Below, in pieces: positions 1 to 8,538 of a DNA stretch of 64,000 nucleotides. Position 1 is the first letter of the stretch. The number at the start of each line of letters is the position of its first letter. A model generated the notes under the pieces. That model was not told the origin of the DNA. It saw nothing but the letters and a program-made list of their open reading frames with translations, and ran no database searches. Made by a program: the position numbers and the translations under genes. The stretch covers positions 124,001 through 188,000 of the forward strand of contig NZ_PXZL01000030.1 in assembly GCF_003013405.1 (NCBI RefSeq), given 5' to 3'. This DNA comes from Brevibacillus formosus (GTDB lineage: Bacteria > Bacillota > Bacilli > Brevibacillales > Brevibacillaceae).

Positions 1-2502
1 TATCCCTGCAATGAAAAGATCCGCCCAAGGCAACGAAAAAGCAAATTCAAAATTACGGCTAAGGCTCTTATAGATGAAAAACATCACACATAAACTAATC
101 GGTAAACCGTAAATAAGCGACTTCATTCCATAAAAAAATCCTTCAAAGCGTAGCATTTTCTTCATGCCCTTTGGCGTCATGCCAATGGAAGCCAGCATCG
201 CAAACTCACGTTTTCTCAAGGCCATCCCTGTCGAAATCGTGTTGATGATATTTGCCATACAAATGAGTCCGATGAGAACCACAAACCCATAAAGGAATAC
301 GGATATGACTGTGGCGCGATTCATTGCATCCTGACGCTCCTCAATCAGATTGGTCGTATAGACATGTAGATCTGGATATCTGTTCATAATCGGGTTTATT
401 TCATTTTCCAATGCCGCAGACTGCTCTGTTGTAAATTGAACCTCACTGAAAATTTGCTCAGACAACTCCTCGTTACCGCGTTCTCGTAGCTTGTCAAAGT
501 CTCGTTCAGAAACAACAAGTGTCACCGTAAAAGCATCTTCCTGATAGCGTAGCATAAAAGGTGGACGTTTATCTGTGATAGAAGCAATTCGGATTTTAGC
601 CCCTTCAACCTTCGTGAAAGGTATTTCTGATCCCTCTTGGACTGTTAGTTGAGAAATATCTGTAAAATGATGTTGTTCTTTCAAGGTGAACCGATTGACA
701 AGTATTGCAGAAATCTCGTCACCTTCCAATTTCTTTGCATCAATCCCCGCGGATTTCAGGTACGCTGCAAAAGAGGCCTCATCAAGAGAAACAATGTTTG
801 CAGACATGTAGTATTTCCCATCTGGATCAAGAGTATGGCGACTGGAGATGTCTGTGGTAACCTCGTTTTCGTTGAGGAATAGATCATTAAAAAGAAGTTG
901 GGTCTTCACTTTTGTTGTTGCGTTTTGGACAGACATCAATTCATTGGTTAATGACCGTACCCTTTCCCAATCGGCTCCCCTCGCGTTTACGGACAGATCA
1001 TAGGGTAGCGGTGCTTGTGCCATATTATAGGACTTATCCATATATAATGAAAAGGAAGAAGCTGCTAGGTACAAGATTACACTGATCGCAAGAGAAAAGA
1101 CCGTTGAGCGATAGTGGTGTTTATTCCTTTTCAAATTTTTTAATCCTAGTTCTGCTTCAAATCCAAACAACTTCCGCGTCATTTTGGATGTACGAACATC
1201 TTTTCCTTTTAATTCGATATCCTTTGTCTGACGAATCGCAGTTATCGGTGTAATTCCCGATGCCCTCACTGCTGGAAACCATGCAGAAATGAGCAATGTC
1301 AAAATGGAAAACAAAATGACAGCAATCATACTGTACGGCTCTATCACCAATCGCATCGGTTGACTAACGACAAATATTTTTTCAATGAATGGGCTGAGCA
1401 AATGGAGAGTAACACCAATGCCAATGGACCCAAAAAACAACCCAGCTGGAATAGCTATGACCCCGATCACAGCAGCTTCAAAAAATACAGAAGCCCTTTT
1501 TTGCTGTTTGGTTGCCCCTACGCTAGATAACATTCCTAAAGTGCGACTACGCTCTGAAAGTGAGATCGCAAACGCGTTGTAGATTAGTGAGACAGATCCA
1601 ATCAGAATGATAATTCCAACGGATAAGACTGCCAGATACATGGTGTTAAGAAAGTGGGAATCATTCGAAATCCCGGAATAGAGCAAAAGATCCCGGTTGT
1701 ACTTGACTTTTACTCCGTTCGATTTAACTTGATCCTTTACTCCGCTTACCTTACTAGCAATCGTGTTACTCGTTTCATAAATGTTATTTCCTAAACCTTT
1801 AAAATCCTTATATTCTACACTTACCGTGTAGGGAAAGCCCTCCTCTAAATCCCCCTCAGAAAGACCACTAAATGCACGGTATGCAGCCATTGCTTCCTGT
1901 TCTCTAGCTGGTGCTTGAACAATCCCGGTAATGGTGTATGTTTTTGTCTTTGTAGGCGTAAAGACTTCCTTTGATTGATAGACATAATCGGTGCCCAACG
2001 TCTCGCTCTCACCATCTATATTCAAGCTGCGGTTACCAAAATCTAATGTGACTACATCTCCAACCTTCCAGCTTACCCCGGCGGTTTGTAGAAACTGCGA
2101 TGAGAGTGCCAGTTCATTTTCATTCTGAGGCAAACTCCCATCAATCAAGCTCACCCCTATTACTTGATGATTACTGTGTCCAGTAATATACAAATACGGC
2201 TTCACGCTGTTTGGAGAGTTAGAAAGTCGTGCGTATCCGAGTTTCTGGTCAATGTCGTATCTTTCAATTGCTTCTGTATTTGTAATAGCCGCAACATCTT
2301 CTCCTGCAACATCGAGAAAAGCTGCTTGCCATTTACCAGCGTAGGCAATCGCGTTTCTCTGCATCATATCCATGAAAGAGCTACTAATCGAAAATACTGC
2401 TGTTAACATTGCGACAGAGATGACAACCCCAATGATTGTAACAAGGGTACGGCTTTTATTCTTTTTCATATAACGTAAAGTGAGCTGATTTACGATATTC
2501 AT
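1..2502 (-). CDS. FtsX/MacB-type ABC transporter permease (3' end cut by window edge)
   Basis: An open reading frame of 834 codons runs without a stop from an ATG at 2502 to the left edge. The protein begins MNIVNQLTLRYMKKNKSRT, a typical cytoplasmic start for FtsX-fold permeases. It is followed by a first hydrophobic helix and a long extracytoplasmic stretch. Further hydrophobic segments lie in the middle and at the end, where the visible part finishes near a PWADLF-like stretch typical of the last FtsX helices. Perhaps 20-40 residues are missing. Its ATG overlaps the stop of the ATPase gene (ATGA), so the two are translationally coupled. With the adjacent kinase and regulator it resembles Bce/YxdLM-type modules that sense and resist cell-envelope peptides. 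The substrate cannot be read from the sequence. Confidence 0.85.
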   Translation of the reverse strand, partial: MNIVNQLTLRYMKKNKSRTLVTIIGVVISVAMLTAVFSISSSFMDMMQRNAIAYAGKWQAAFLDVAGEDVAAITNTEAIERYDIDQKLGYARLSNSPNSVKPYLYITGHSNHQVIGVSLIDGSLPQNENELALSSQFLQTAGVSWKVGDVVTLDFGNRSLNIDGESETLGTDYVYQSKEVFTPTKTKTYTITGIVQAPAREQEAMAAYRAFSGLSEGDLEEGFPYTVSVEYKDFKGLGNNIYETSNTIASKVSGVKDQVKSNGVKVKYNRDLLLYSGISNDSHFLNTMYLAVLSVGIIILIGSVSLIYNAFAISLSERSRTLGMLSSVGATKQQKRASVFFEAAVIGVIAIPAGLFFGSIGIGVTLHLLSPFIEKIFVVSQPMRLVIEPYSMIAVILFSILTLLISAWFPAVRASGITPITAIRQTKDIELKGKDVRTSKMTRKLFGFEAELGLKNLKRNKHHYRSTVFSLAISVILYLAASSFSLYMDKSYNMAQAPLPYDLSVNARGADWERVRSLTNELMSVQNATTKVKTQLLFNDLFLNENEVTTDISSRHTLDPDGKYYMSANIVSLDEASFAAYLKSAGIDAKKLEGDEISAILVNRFTLKEQHHFTDISQLTVQEGSEIPFTKVEGAKIRIASITDKRPPFMLRYQEDAFTVTLVVSERDFDKLRERGNEELSEQIFSEVQFTTEQSAALENEINPIMNRYPDLHVYTTNLIEERQDAMNRATVISVFLYGFVVLIGLICMANIINTISTGMALRKREFAMLASIGMTPKGMKKMLRFEGFFYGMKSLIYGLPISLCVMFFIYKSLSRNFEFAFSLPWADLFIAGI

Positions 2503-3185
2503 CGCCGGATCACCTCATCTCTAGAAATCCGGCCATCCTGAATGCCAATAATACGGTCCGCTTGCAAGGCAATGTTTTCGTCATGTGTAATAACAATCAG
2601 GGTTTGATGCCGTTCTTTGTGTAGTTTTTTCAAGAGCTTCACAATCTCAGCACTATTTTTGCTGTCTAGATTCCCGGTAGGCTCGTCAGCCAATACAATG
2701 GCGGGACTGCTAATCAAGGCACGGCCAATGGACGCACGCTGCTGCTGTCCTCCAGAAAGCTGGTTTGGCAGATGCTTTAATCGCTGTTGAAGGCCTAGAG
2801 TCTCTACGATACCGGAAAAGATTTCTTGATTTACTTCTCTACCGTCCAACAGCAATGGCAAGGTAATATTTTCCTCCACAGTGAGGACAGGGATCAGATT
2901 ATAAAATTGATAGATAAGCCCAATCTGTCTGCGTCTGAAGATGGCCAATGCCGTTTCATCCATCGCGTACATATCAGTCTGGTCAACGATCACTTTACCG
3001 GATGTGGGCGTATCAACGCCCCCCAGAATATGCAAAAGGGTAGACTTACCTGAACCAGAAGGTCCAATAATCGCCACAAACTCCCCTTTTTGTACGGAAA
3101 ATGAGATATCGTTCAATGCAGTAACAGCTGTTTCGCCGTCACCGTACGTCTTTGACAGGTTCTCTACTCGCAAAATCTCCATCAT
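2499..3185 (-). CDS. ABC transporter ATP-binding protein (MacB/LolD/BceA-like)
   Basis: This 228-residue ATPase partners the downstream FtsX-type permease. Walker A is GPSGSGKST (about residues 40-50), the signature is LSGGQQQR (about 143-150) and Walker B is the hydrophobic strand ending VLADEP (about 162-168), followed by an H-loop in VITHD. The length is usual for the family. Two adjacent ATGs (3185 and 3182) follow GGGAGG. The second has the better 6-nt spacing, so the protein may be one residue shorter. It overlaps the permease start by ATGA. The pair probably powers peptide-antibiotic resistance or lipoprotein-type extrusion, as usual for this family, but the substrate is unknown. Confidence 0.9.
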   Translation of the reverse strand: MMEILRVENLSKTYGDGETAVTALNDISFSVQKGEFVAIIGPSGSGKSTLLHILGGVDTPTSGKVIVDQTDMYAMDETALAIFRRRQIGLIYQFYNLIPVLTVEENITLPLLLDGREVNQEIFSGIVETLGLQQRLKHLPNQLSGGQQQRASIGRALISSPAIVLADEPTGNLDSKNSAEIVKLLKKLHKERHQTLIVITHDENIALQADRIIGIQDGRISRDEVIRR

Positions 3186-3267
3186 GAGCCTCCCAGATCA
3201 GTTAGTACGTTTAGAATAGCTGCCAAACATGTCTCGTCGGTGACATTCATTCTTACAATTTTGTCAT

Positions 3268-4269
3268 CTACATCACTTGCTTGTAAAATTTGATTTTGAA
3301 TGTTGTGCCTACACCAAGCTGGCTTTCCATAAACACATCGGCGTTTTGACTTTGCAAGATTGTTTTAGACATGGCTAGCCCTATTCCAATACTATCCACT
3401 CCTGCATTCTTCCCTTTGTAAAATCGTTCAAAAATGTGCGGAGCATCTTCCGGACTAATCCCCTCGCCACTGTCGGCAATGACAATTTGTGTATACAATG
3501 GTGTTTCCTCACACGAAATAGCAATACGTCCCCCAACCGGCGTATGCTCTATCCCGTTTTTAATCACATTCAAAATGGCTTCTACCGTCCAGTTTGCATC
3601 CCCATACACGAAAAGATCTTCTTTACAAGAGAAAGAAAGCTCCTGATTTTTTAATTCCATGGGGACAAGGAGTGGTTCTAATGCCTTGTTTATCATTTTT
3701 TTGACAGATACCAATTCCTTCTTGAAGATAACGCTCTGCACATCGATTTTGGACAGCTTGAGCAATGAAGTCACGAGCCATTCAATACGCTTCAACTGAT
3801 TGATAATCTTGCCCAAGAACTCCTCCCTCTTTTCTTTTGGAAGACTAGGGTTGTTTAACAAATCAGCCATGACAAACATGGAGGCAAGTGGCGTTTTTAG
3901 TTGATGGGAGATGTTCGAAAGAGTCTCTGCCAAGTATTGTTTGTCCTTTTTCAGAAGAGTAGACTGCTCAGACAACGTTAATGTCACTTTGTAAATATCA
4001 TTTTTCAGAATGCTCAATTCACCCTCAACGTTATCCCGAATATCCATCGTGGGTTGGCCTGAATATACAGAAGCCAAATAATAAGCGAGCTTACTGATGT
4101 CCTGATAACGTTTGCGGGTAAACAAGAAAAAACATAAAAGGAGCAGAAATACCATGGCAATCGCCACAATCCCTGCTTTCCAATTGATTATCCAAAGAAT
4201 AGTGATCCCAATGGTGGAAATAACCACGCTACACATACATAACTTCCGGATTTCTTTGTTTTTAAGCAT
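3268..4269 (-). CDS. Sensor histidine kinase with very short extracellular loop (intramembrane-sensing type)
   Basis: This is a membrane kinase of about 333 residues. Two N-terminal helices lie roughly at residues 9-30 and 34-53, separated by only a few residues (NWKAG). That is the hallmark of intramembrane-sensing kinases that get their signal from an ABC permease. The H-box reads SHQLKTP (phospho-acceptor His), followed by N-box, G1 (DSGEGIS) and G2 (GIGLAMS) ATP-binding motifs. The start chosen is the ATG at 4269, which overlaps the regulator's stop codon. An upstream GTG at 4278 is possible. It shares an operon with the response regulator and lies directly before the ABC genes, so it probably controls them. 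Confidence 0.88.
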   Translation of the reverse strand: MLKNKEIRKLCMCSVVISTIGITILWIINWKAGIVAIAMVFLLLLCFFLFTRKRYQDISKLAYYLASVYSGQPTMDIRDNVEGELSILKNDIYKVTLTLSEQSTLLKKDKQYLAETLSNISHQLKTPLASMFVMADLLNNPSLPKEKREEFLGKIINQLKRIEWLVTSLLKLSKIDVQSVIFKKELVSVKKMINKALEPLLVPMELKNQELSFSCKEDLFVYGDANWTVEAILNVIKNGIEHTPVGGRIAISCEETPLYTQIVIADSGEGISPEDAPHIFERFYKGKNAGVDSIGIGLAMSKTILQSQNADVFMESQLGVGTTFKIKFYKQVM

Positions 4270-4948
4270 GGCTTCCACTCATTCGATAGCCAAGTCCGCG
4301 TACGGTTTCTATCACTTTGGGATTCTGGCTATCATCTTCCAACTTTTCTCGAAGCCGCTTAATGTAGACCGAAAGGGTATTGTCATTGATAAAGTTACCA
4401 TCTAAATCCCAAATGCCCTCTAACAACTGATTTCTGGACAGAACTTGCCCTCTACTGTTTATGAATGCCAACAGCAAACGGTATTCTAAAGCAGTCAGCA
4501 TCACTTCCTCAGTTCCTTTGTACACTTTAGCCAGTTTTGTATGTACGACAACATTTCCAATCTTCACTTTGTCAGTCAGGTTGGGTTCTTTTTGGTAGTG
4601 CCTAAGGGATGACTTCATTCGGCTAATCAGCTCCCGGATACGAAACGGCTTTGTGATATAGTCGTCTGCTCCCATATCTAACCCCCGAACCACATTGATT
4701 TCATCATCACACGCCGTCAAGAAGATGACAGGTGCATCCTGATTTTCTTTTATATATTCGCAAATCTCATAGCCATTACCATCTGGCAAAGTCAGATCCA
4801 GTAAAAAAATGTCAAAACGTTGTTGCTTGATTGTTTCAATGGCAGTATGCTTCCCTTCACAAAGAACGACTTCATAACCTTCACTGGAAAGCGAATAGTG
4901 CAAACCATCTGCAATGGTCTTGTCATCTTCTACTACTAAAACCTTCAA
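4262..4948 (-). CDS. OmpR/PhoB-family response regulator
   Basis: This is a 228-residue two-domain regulator. The receiver domain (1-120) has the acidic pair EDD near the start, the phospho-acceptor Asp in LLDLTLPDG and the conserved Lys in ITKPF. A winged-helix DNA-binding domain (about 130-225) ends in VRGLGYRM, typical of OmpR-type regulators. It starts with TTG at 4948, set 7 nt after a clear GGAGG. It is the first gene of a four-gene operon: regulator, kinase, ATPase, permease. It probably activates the ABC genes in response to an envelope-active compound. Confidence 0.9.
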   Translation of the reverse strand: MKVLVVEDDKTIADGLHYSLSSEGYEVVLCEGKHTAIETIKQQRFDIFLLDLTLPDGNGYEICEYIKENQDAPVIFLTACDDEINVVRGLDMGADDYITKPFRIRELISRMKSSLRHYQKEPNLTDKVKIGNVVVHTKLAKVYKGTEEVMLTALEYRLLLAFINSRGQVLSRNQLLEGIWDLDGNFINDNTLSVYIKRLREKLEDDSQNPKVIETVRGLGYRMSGSHA

Positions 4949-5050
4949 TGTTAATCCTCCCGACTATCTCTTGTTCTCACATCAGTTTTTGGTTTCAAAC
5001 CATCGTTTAGATAGTTAAAATATAGCTTGCGTCACACAAATACACGATCC

Positions 5051-5094
5051 TTTACAGATCGTTCAGTCATTGCTATATGACAAAAGATGTCATA
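5051..5094 (+). promoter_or_regulatory. Promoter of the DoxX gene with a palindromic operator over the -10
   Basis: TTTACA (5051-5056) and TATATG (5074-5079) are separated by exactly 17 nt. A perfect inverted repeat, TATGACA-5 nt-TGTCATA (5076-5094), overlaps the -10 and the predicted start point, a position suited to a repressor. The regulator is not encoded nearby. HxlR- or MarR-type thiol/quinone sensors often control DoxX genes, but that is only an analogy. Confidence 0.6.
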
Positions 5095-5144
5095 ATGGGC
5101 GGCTTATACTGAATCCATCAACGAAACGATTGGAGGATTTCAGT

Positions 5145-5513
5145 ATGATAGGTCTGCGTATTTTTGCAAAATGGGTATTGATCGTAGGGTTGTGCTTGAT
5201 GTTTCTTTCATCTGGTATTGATAAGCTGATTGGACATCCAGAGACCACAATCGCTTTCCAAGCATTCGGGTTTCCCCATTGGTTCCAAGTTGTGATCGGT
5301 GTAGGCGAAGTGCTCGGCGGATTGGGCTTACTGATGAAAAAGTATACGCGTTACGCCGCCTATACGCTCGCAGTGATCATGCTTGGTGCTACAATCACTC
5401 TTCTTATACACGGAGATACGACTACTGTAGCGATTCCATTTGTCTTACTCCTCGTTTTCTTGCTGATCGGTCGTCAGAGTGGTAGCAACAAAAAACAGCC
5501 GAATCATGCTTAA
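5145..5513 (+). CDS. DoxX family membrane protein
   Basis: This 122-residue protein has four predicted membrane helices (around residues 5-25, 44-64, 71-91 and 96-114), the DoxX fold. The motif SSGIDKL.GHP after helix 1 is characteristic. The ATG at 5145 sits 8 nt after GGAGG. A longer reading from 5070 would run through the promoter and operator and is rejected. DoxX proteins are linked to thiol or redox stress and quinone metabolism in Firmicutes, but the exact reaction is not settled. It is a single-gene unit between a palindrome-controlled promoter and a hairpin. Confidence 0.85.
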   Translation: MIGLRIFAKWVLIVGLCLMFLSSGIDKLIGHPETTIAFQAFGFPHWFQVVIGVGEVLGGLGLLMKKYTRYAAYTLAVIMLGATITLLIHGDTTTVAIPFVLLLVFLLIGRQSGSNKKQPNHA

Positions 5514-5533
5514 TCTTATGGCTCGCTCAAAAA

Positions 5534-5586
5534 GCCGCCAGTTCCCACCCGTAACCAGGTGAGGATCTGACGGCCTCCCGCTTTTT
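5534..5586 (+). terminator. Probable terminator after the DoxX gene
   Basis: A long imperfect hairpin (arms 5534-5549 and 5556-5574, GCCGCCAG pairing with CTGACGGC at the base) is followed within 8 nt by TTTTT (5582-5586). Confidence 0.5.
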
Positions 5587-5753
5587 CTTAAAATCACCTT
5601 ACCTTGTCCTGATTTTAACACGATTTCACCATGCTCTGCCAGCCAGTCCACTATTGCTTCGACAGGCTCTTCCTTTGTAGAAGCAATTATTTATCGCATA
5701 CCCTTCTGCTTGAAATCATAGTAGGTAAAGATAGTAAAAAGGAGGAATGATAT

Positions 5754-5963
5754 GTGGATCAAGAAAAAGTAACCATCAAGATTAACGACAATGGCTCAAT
5801 TCGTGTTACCGGTGCAGTTGAATTGCTGGATGGAGCAGGTGACAAGTATGATGTCGGTTCATCTTTTTCACTCTGTCGATGCGGTCAATCCGAGAAAAAA
5901 CCGTTCTGTGATGGCACGCATAAAAAAGTAGGTTTTGAAAGTGCACCACGAGCAAAAGTATGA
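5754..5963 (+). CDS. CDGSH-type iron-sulfur domain protein
   Basis: This 69-residue protein ends in the motif CRCGQSEKKPFCDGTH, the three Cys and one His that hold a [2Fe-2S] cluster in CDGSH (mitoNEET-like) proteins. Its length equals that of a single-domain bacterial member, and no membrane anchor is seen. It starts with GTG at 5754, 8 nt after AAGGAGG. It is probably a cytosolic redox or cluster-transfer protein. Its partner is unknown. A strong terminator follows directly, so it is transcribed alone. Confidence 0.9.
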   Translation: MDQEKVTIKINDNGSIRVTGAVELLDGAGDKYDVGSSFSLCRCGQSEKKPFCDGTHKKVGFESAPRAKV

Positions 5964-5969
5964 TTCGAA

Positions 5970-5996
5970 AGAGCGCAGATGCGCTCTTTTTTTCTT
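5970..5996 (+). terminator. Rho-independent terminator after the CDGSH gene
   Basis: A perfect hairpin, AGAGCGC-AGAT-GCGCTCT (5970-5987), runs directly into a run of T (5987-5993), then TCTTTTT. Confidence 0.9.
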
Positions 5997-6021
5997 TTTA
6001 TCAATCGCTTTTTATGTCAAA

Positions 6022-6050
6022 TTGTTTCCTTATAGAAAGATTGGTATAAT
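6022..6050 (+). promoter_or_regulatory. SigA-type promoter for the MDR reductase gene
   Basis: TTGTTT (6022-6027), 17 nt, TATAAT (6045-6050). It leaves a leader of about 185 nt before the ATG at 6240. The leader contains an unused GGAGG at about 6089 that is not followed by a standard start codon. Confidence 0.65.
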
Positions 6051-6239
6051 TTTGAAAAGTATTCCGCAAGCGAAAGTGAGGTTTGAGAGGAGGAAATAAC
6101 ATAAGCTGCCTGCCAAATTCTCGTTTTGATTGACGGGGTTTATTTTTTTTACCTAAGATAAAGACATTCCGATTCCATATACAATGACGGAGAACTTTCC
6201 TTCGCCAGTTATGGTTGACATAGTTAGGAGTGCACAACC

Positions 6240-7223
6240 ATGTATGCACAAACAGTACGTTACGATCAATTTGGTGAACCCCGTGAAGTATTGAAGGTTG
6301 AACAACGGCTGATTGAACCTCTGAAGCAGGATGAAATTTTGGTAAAAATGAGCGAACGCCCTATTAATCCTTCTGATGTCATCCCGATTCGTGGTGCTTA
6401 CAAGCATCGTATCAACCTTCCCGCCATTCCTGGGTATGAAGGGGTTGGTACCGTAATTGACACAGGTCCTTTTGCTCCCCGTTCTCTTATCGGGAAACGT
6501 GTTCTGCCTTTGCGCGGTGAGGGTACGTGGCAAGAATTCGTAAAAACGACAGCTGAGCTAGCCATTGCGGTTCCTGATTCGATTCCAGATGATATTGCAT
6601 GTCAGTTGTACATCAACCCAATCACTGCCTGGGTCATCTGCAATGAGACTCTTCAACTGTCTTCTCAACAGGTTTTGTTAGTCAATGCAGCCAACTCAGC
6701 CATTGGCCGCTTGTTCATTCAGCTATCCGCTCTTTTCGGTTTTCGGGTGATTGCCATCGTCCGAAACGCAAGATATACCGGGGAGCTGATGCAACTCGGG
6801 GCTTGGCATGTCATCGACAGCTCGCATGTGTCTATTTATGAGTCCATCATGAGTGTCACGAACGGACAAGGTGCTCATGCGTCTATTGATTCCATTGGCG
6901 GGCCAGATGGTTTAGAGCTGGCGAAGTCTACACGTGCCGGCGGGATTTTCTTGTCGTTAGGCCTTTTATCGGGAGTTCAAGTGGATTGGTCGACTATCTC
7001 GAAAGAGCTTGGCGTTCTCCCTCAACTGTTTTTATTGCGCCACTGGAATCAACGAGTTTCCGTGTCTACCTGGCACGAAACGTTTGAGAAAGTTATCGAT
7101 CTCGTTCAGAGTGGGAAGCTCCTTTTAGCAGAACCTGGAGCGAAATTTGCCCTGCATGAGGTAAAAGAGGCGGTGCAATTTGCGGAGAGCCGTCATCGTA
7201 CGGGAAAAATCATCTTGGTGTAA
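6240..7223 (+). CDS. MDR-family NAD(P)H-dependent oxidoreductase (2-enoyl thioester reductase/quinone reductase-like)
   Basis: This 327-residue soluble protein belongs to the zinc-free medium-chain dehydrogenase/reductase group. The N-terminal GroES-like domain contains NPSDV and GYEGVGTV. The GEGTWQEF stretch and the following QLYINPITAW resemble Etr1/MECR 2-enoyl thioester reductases. The Rossmann domain starts at VLLVNAANSAIGRL (about residue 140), with the usual pattern for NADP binding. The catalytic zinc ligands of alcohol dehydrogenases are absent. It starts with ATG at 6240 after TTAGGAG. The substrate is not identifiable; a role in the antibiotic pathway is unlikely, since the gene is 3 kb beyond the cluster and on the other strand. 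Confidence 0.8.
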   Translation: MYAQTVRYDQFGEPREVLKVEQRLIEPLKQDEILVKMSERPINPSDVIPIRGAYKHRINLPAIPGYEGVGTVIDTGPFAPRSLIGKRVLPLRGEGTWQEFVKTTAELAIAVPDSIPDDIACQLYINPITAWVICNETLQLSSQQVLLVNAANSAIGRLFIQLSALFGFRVIAIVRNARYTGELMQLGAWHVIDSSHVSIYESIMSVTNGQGAHASIDSIGGPDGLELAKSTRAGGIFLSLGLLSGVQVDWSTISKELGVLPQLFLLRHWNQRVSVSTWHETFEKVIDLVQSGKLLLAEPGAKFALHEVKEAVQFAESRHRTGKIILV

Positions 7224-7370
7224 TTACTTGGATGGAATCGTACCTCTTAATCGCTACTTTTCGACGAGCAAAATAAATGATAAGCTCTCGCTGTAGCGAA
7301 AATGTAGATGGTACTGTGCCTATACGGCTCCTTGTTCTCTAGGGATGTACAAGTAGTTTACTTAATAACA

Positions 7371-7413
7371 CCGAAGCCAAAAATGAGCGTTTCCTTACCC
7401 TTTTTGGCTTCGG
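7371..7413. repeat. Perfect 13-bp inverted repeat before the YkvA gene
   Basis: CCGAAGCCAAAAA (7371-7383) and its exact complement TTTTTGGCTTCGG (7401-7413) flank a 17-nt loop. It ends about 10 nt before the ribosome binding site of the next gene. No T-run follows on either strand, so it is either a weak bidirectional terminator or a leader hairpin. Confidence 0.75.
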
Positions 7414-7431
7414 CGAAACATAGGAGGTACT

Positions 7432-7824
7432 ATGGCTATTCATGAAAAGAGATTTCTTAAAAATTATGAATCAAAAGCCTCTGAATATCTGAACGATAAA
7501 GAAAAAGCATCTAATCTCCTAAAAAAAGCAATGAAAAAAGCAGATAAAAAAGCGATCGGAGATGTTTGGGAGAATTTACAGCTACTCTTTCAAATTTTCG
7601 GTGATTGGACGAGTGGAAAATATCGAACAATCCCCGTCAAATCCATTTTAATGATAATTGGCGGGATTTTGTACTTTGTTTCACCCATAGACGCCATCAC
7701 AGATTTTATTCCTGTTGCTGGTTTATTAGATGACGCGACAATCATTGGATTGGTGTTTCGACAAGTGAGCAGTGACCTTACTTTATACAAAGAGTGGAAA
7801 CAAAAAGAATTTTTACAGGAATAG
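7432..7824 (+). CDS. YkvA-like protein (DUF1232)
   Basis: This is a 130-residue protein with a charged N-terminal half and a C-terminal DUF1232 domain. Its signature SPIDAITDFIPVAGLLDDA (about residues 81-100) matches the family pattern P.D.IPDFIP..G.LDD. A short hydrophobic helix precedes it (about 68-80). It starts with ATG at 7432 after AGGAGG. DUF1232 proteins are thought to be membrane-associated; their function is not established. A separate hypothetical gene follows 33 nt downstream and may be cotranscribed. Confidence 0.85.
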   Translation: MAIHEKRFLKNYESKASEYLNDKEKASNLLKKAMKKADKKAIGDVWENLQLLFQIFGDWTSGKYRTIPVKSILMIIGGILYFVSPIDAITDFIPVAGLLDDATIIGLVFRQVSSDLTLYKEWKQKEFLQE

Positions 7825-7857
7825 GATAAATCCATTCGAGTAGAGCGAGGTGCTTTG

Positions 7858-8538
7858 ATGACGCTACAAAACTATTTACATCATACATTTCCAACGTTAA
7901 TGCTTAGACCACCTTTGTTTTATAGCTGGGATATCGGAATTCGTTTTGAGCTGGGTGTGGACTACAATTACCATAACGTTTATGAAAATGGCCCCTATTT
8001 ACAGGGAGTTTATACGCGAGCGATTACTTTATGTAAGACTTTACATGCACCTAACGATGACATCTATATCGTTGTGGATGTAAACGATTTTGGAGACGGT
8101 GGAGCTTTCAAGCGCAAATTGAACGTCTTTTCCAAGTATGTGAAGACCAAATCCCTTTTGTATAAGCTGCAACAACATACTATCCCTTATGTTTTTCCAG
8201 AAGACGATGAGAATGAAGCCTATCGAACGCATCGATTCGCCTTGAAGTGTAAGACATCGGACTTGGCATATGTTCCGATGATAAAAGCAATCTGCCGTCA
8301 GGATATGGGATTACAACCACGTATTTTTCATCGGGTATACTTTATCAATACGAGCCAACAAACCATCTTTCACATCTATGACGATCGAGGCTGTGATTTA
8401 TTAGCCACTTCTCCTGAAACAATCAGAGGGATTTATGAAAGCTACTCGCATTGGATTTTAGATTATGACAGAGCTAAGATCGATAGTATTTTCGTAAATG
8501 GAAGCAGCTATGGCAACACATTTCCGGCAGATCGATAG
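7858..8538 (+). CDS. DUF3885-like hypothetical protein
   Basis: This is a soluble protein of 226 residues. Features that suggest the DUF3885 family are the N-terminal WDIGIRFELG and the C-terminal HIYDDRGCDLL (about residue 180), where the family has a conserved DRG before a short helix. No signal peptide, membrane helix or catalytic motif is evident. The ATG at 7858 is preferred over an adjacent upstream TTG because of spacing from GAGG. Its 3' end overlaps the convergent aldo/keto reductase gene by 31 bp. The function is unknown, and the family assignment rests on motif memory only. Confidence 0.65.
   Translation: MTLQNYLHHTFPTLMLRPPLFYSWDIGIRFELGVDYNYHNVYENGPYLQGVYTRAITLCKTLHAPNDDIYIVVDVNDFGDGGAFKRKLNVFSKYVKTKSLLYKLQQHTIPYVFPEDDENEAYRTHRFALKCKTSDLAYVPMIKAICRQDMGLQPRIFHRVYFINTSQQTIFHIYDDRGCDLLATSPETIRGIYESYSHWILDYDRAKIDSIFVNGSSYGNTFPADR

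Noticed and set aside
1385-2406. Plus-strand reading frames in the first 2.5 kb
   Set aside because: They lie on the opposite strand of the continuous permease gene.
5445-5651. Minus-strand 68-residue reading frame over the DoxX 3' end
   Set aside because: It runs through the DoxX terminator hairpin and has no ribosome binding site.
6001-6533. Minus-strand reading frames opposite the MDR reductase start
   Set aside because: They oppose a well-supported gene and promoter and show no protein-like composition.
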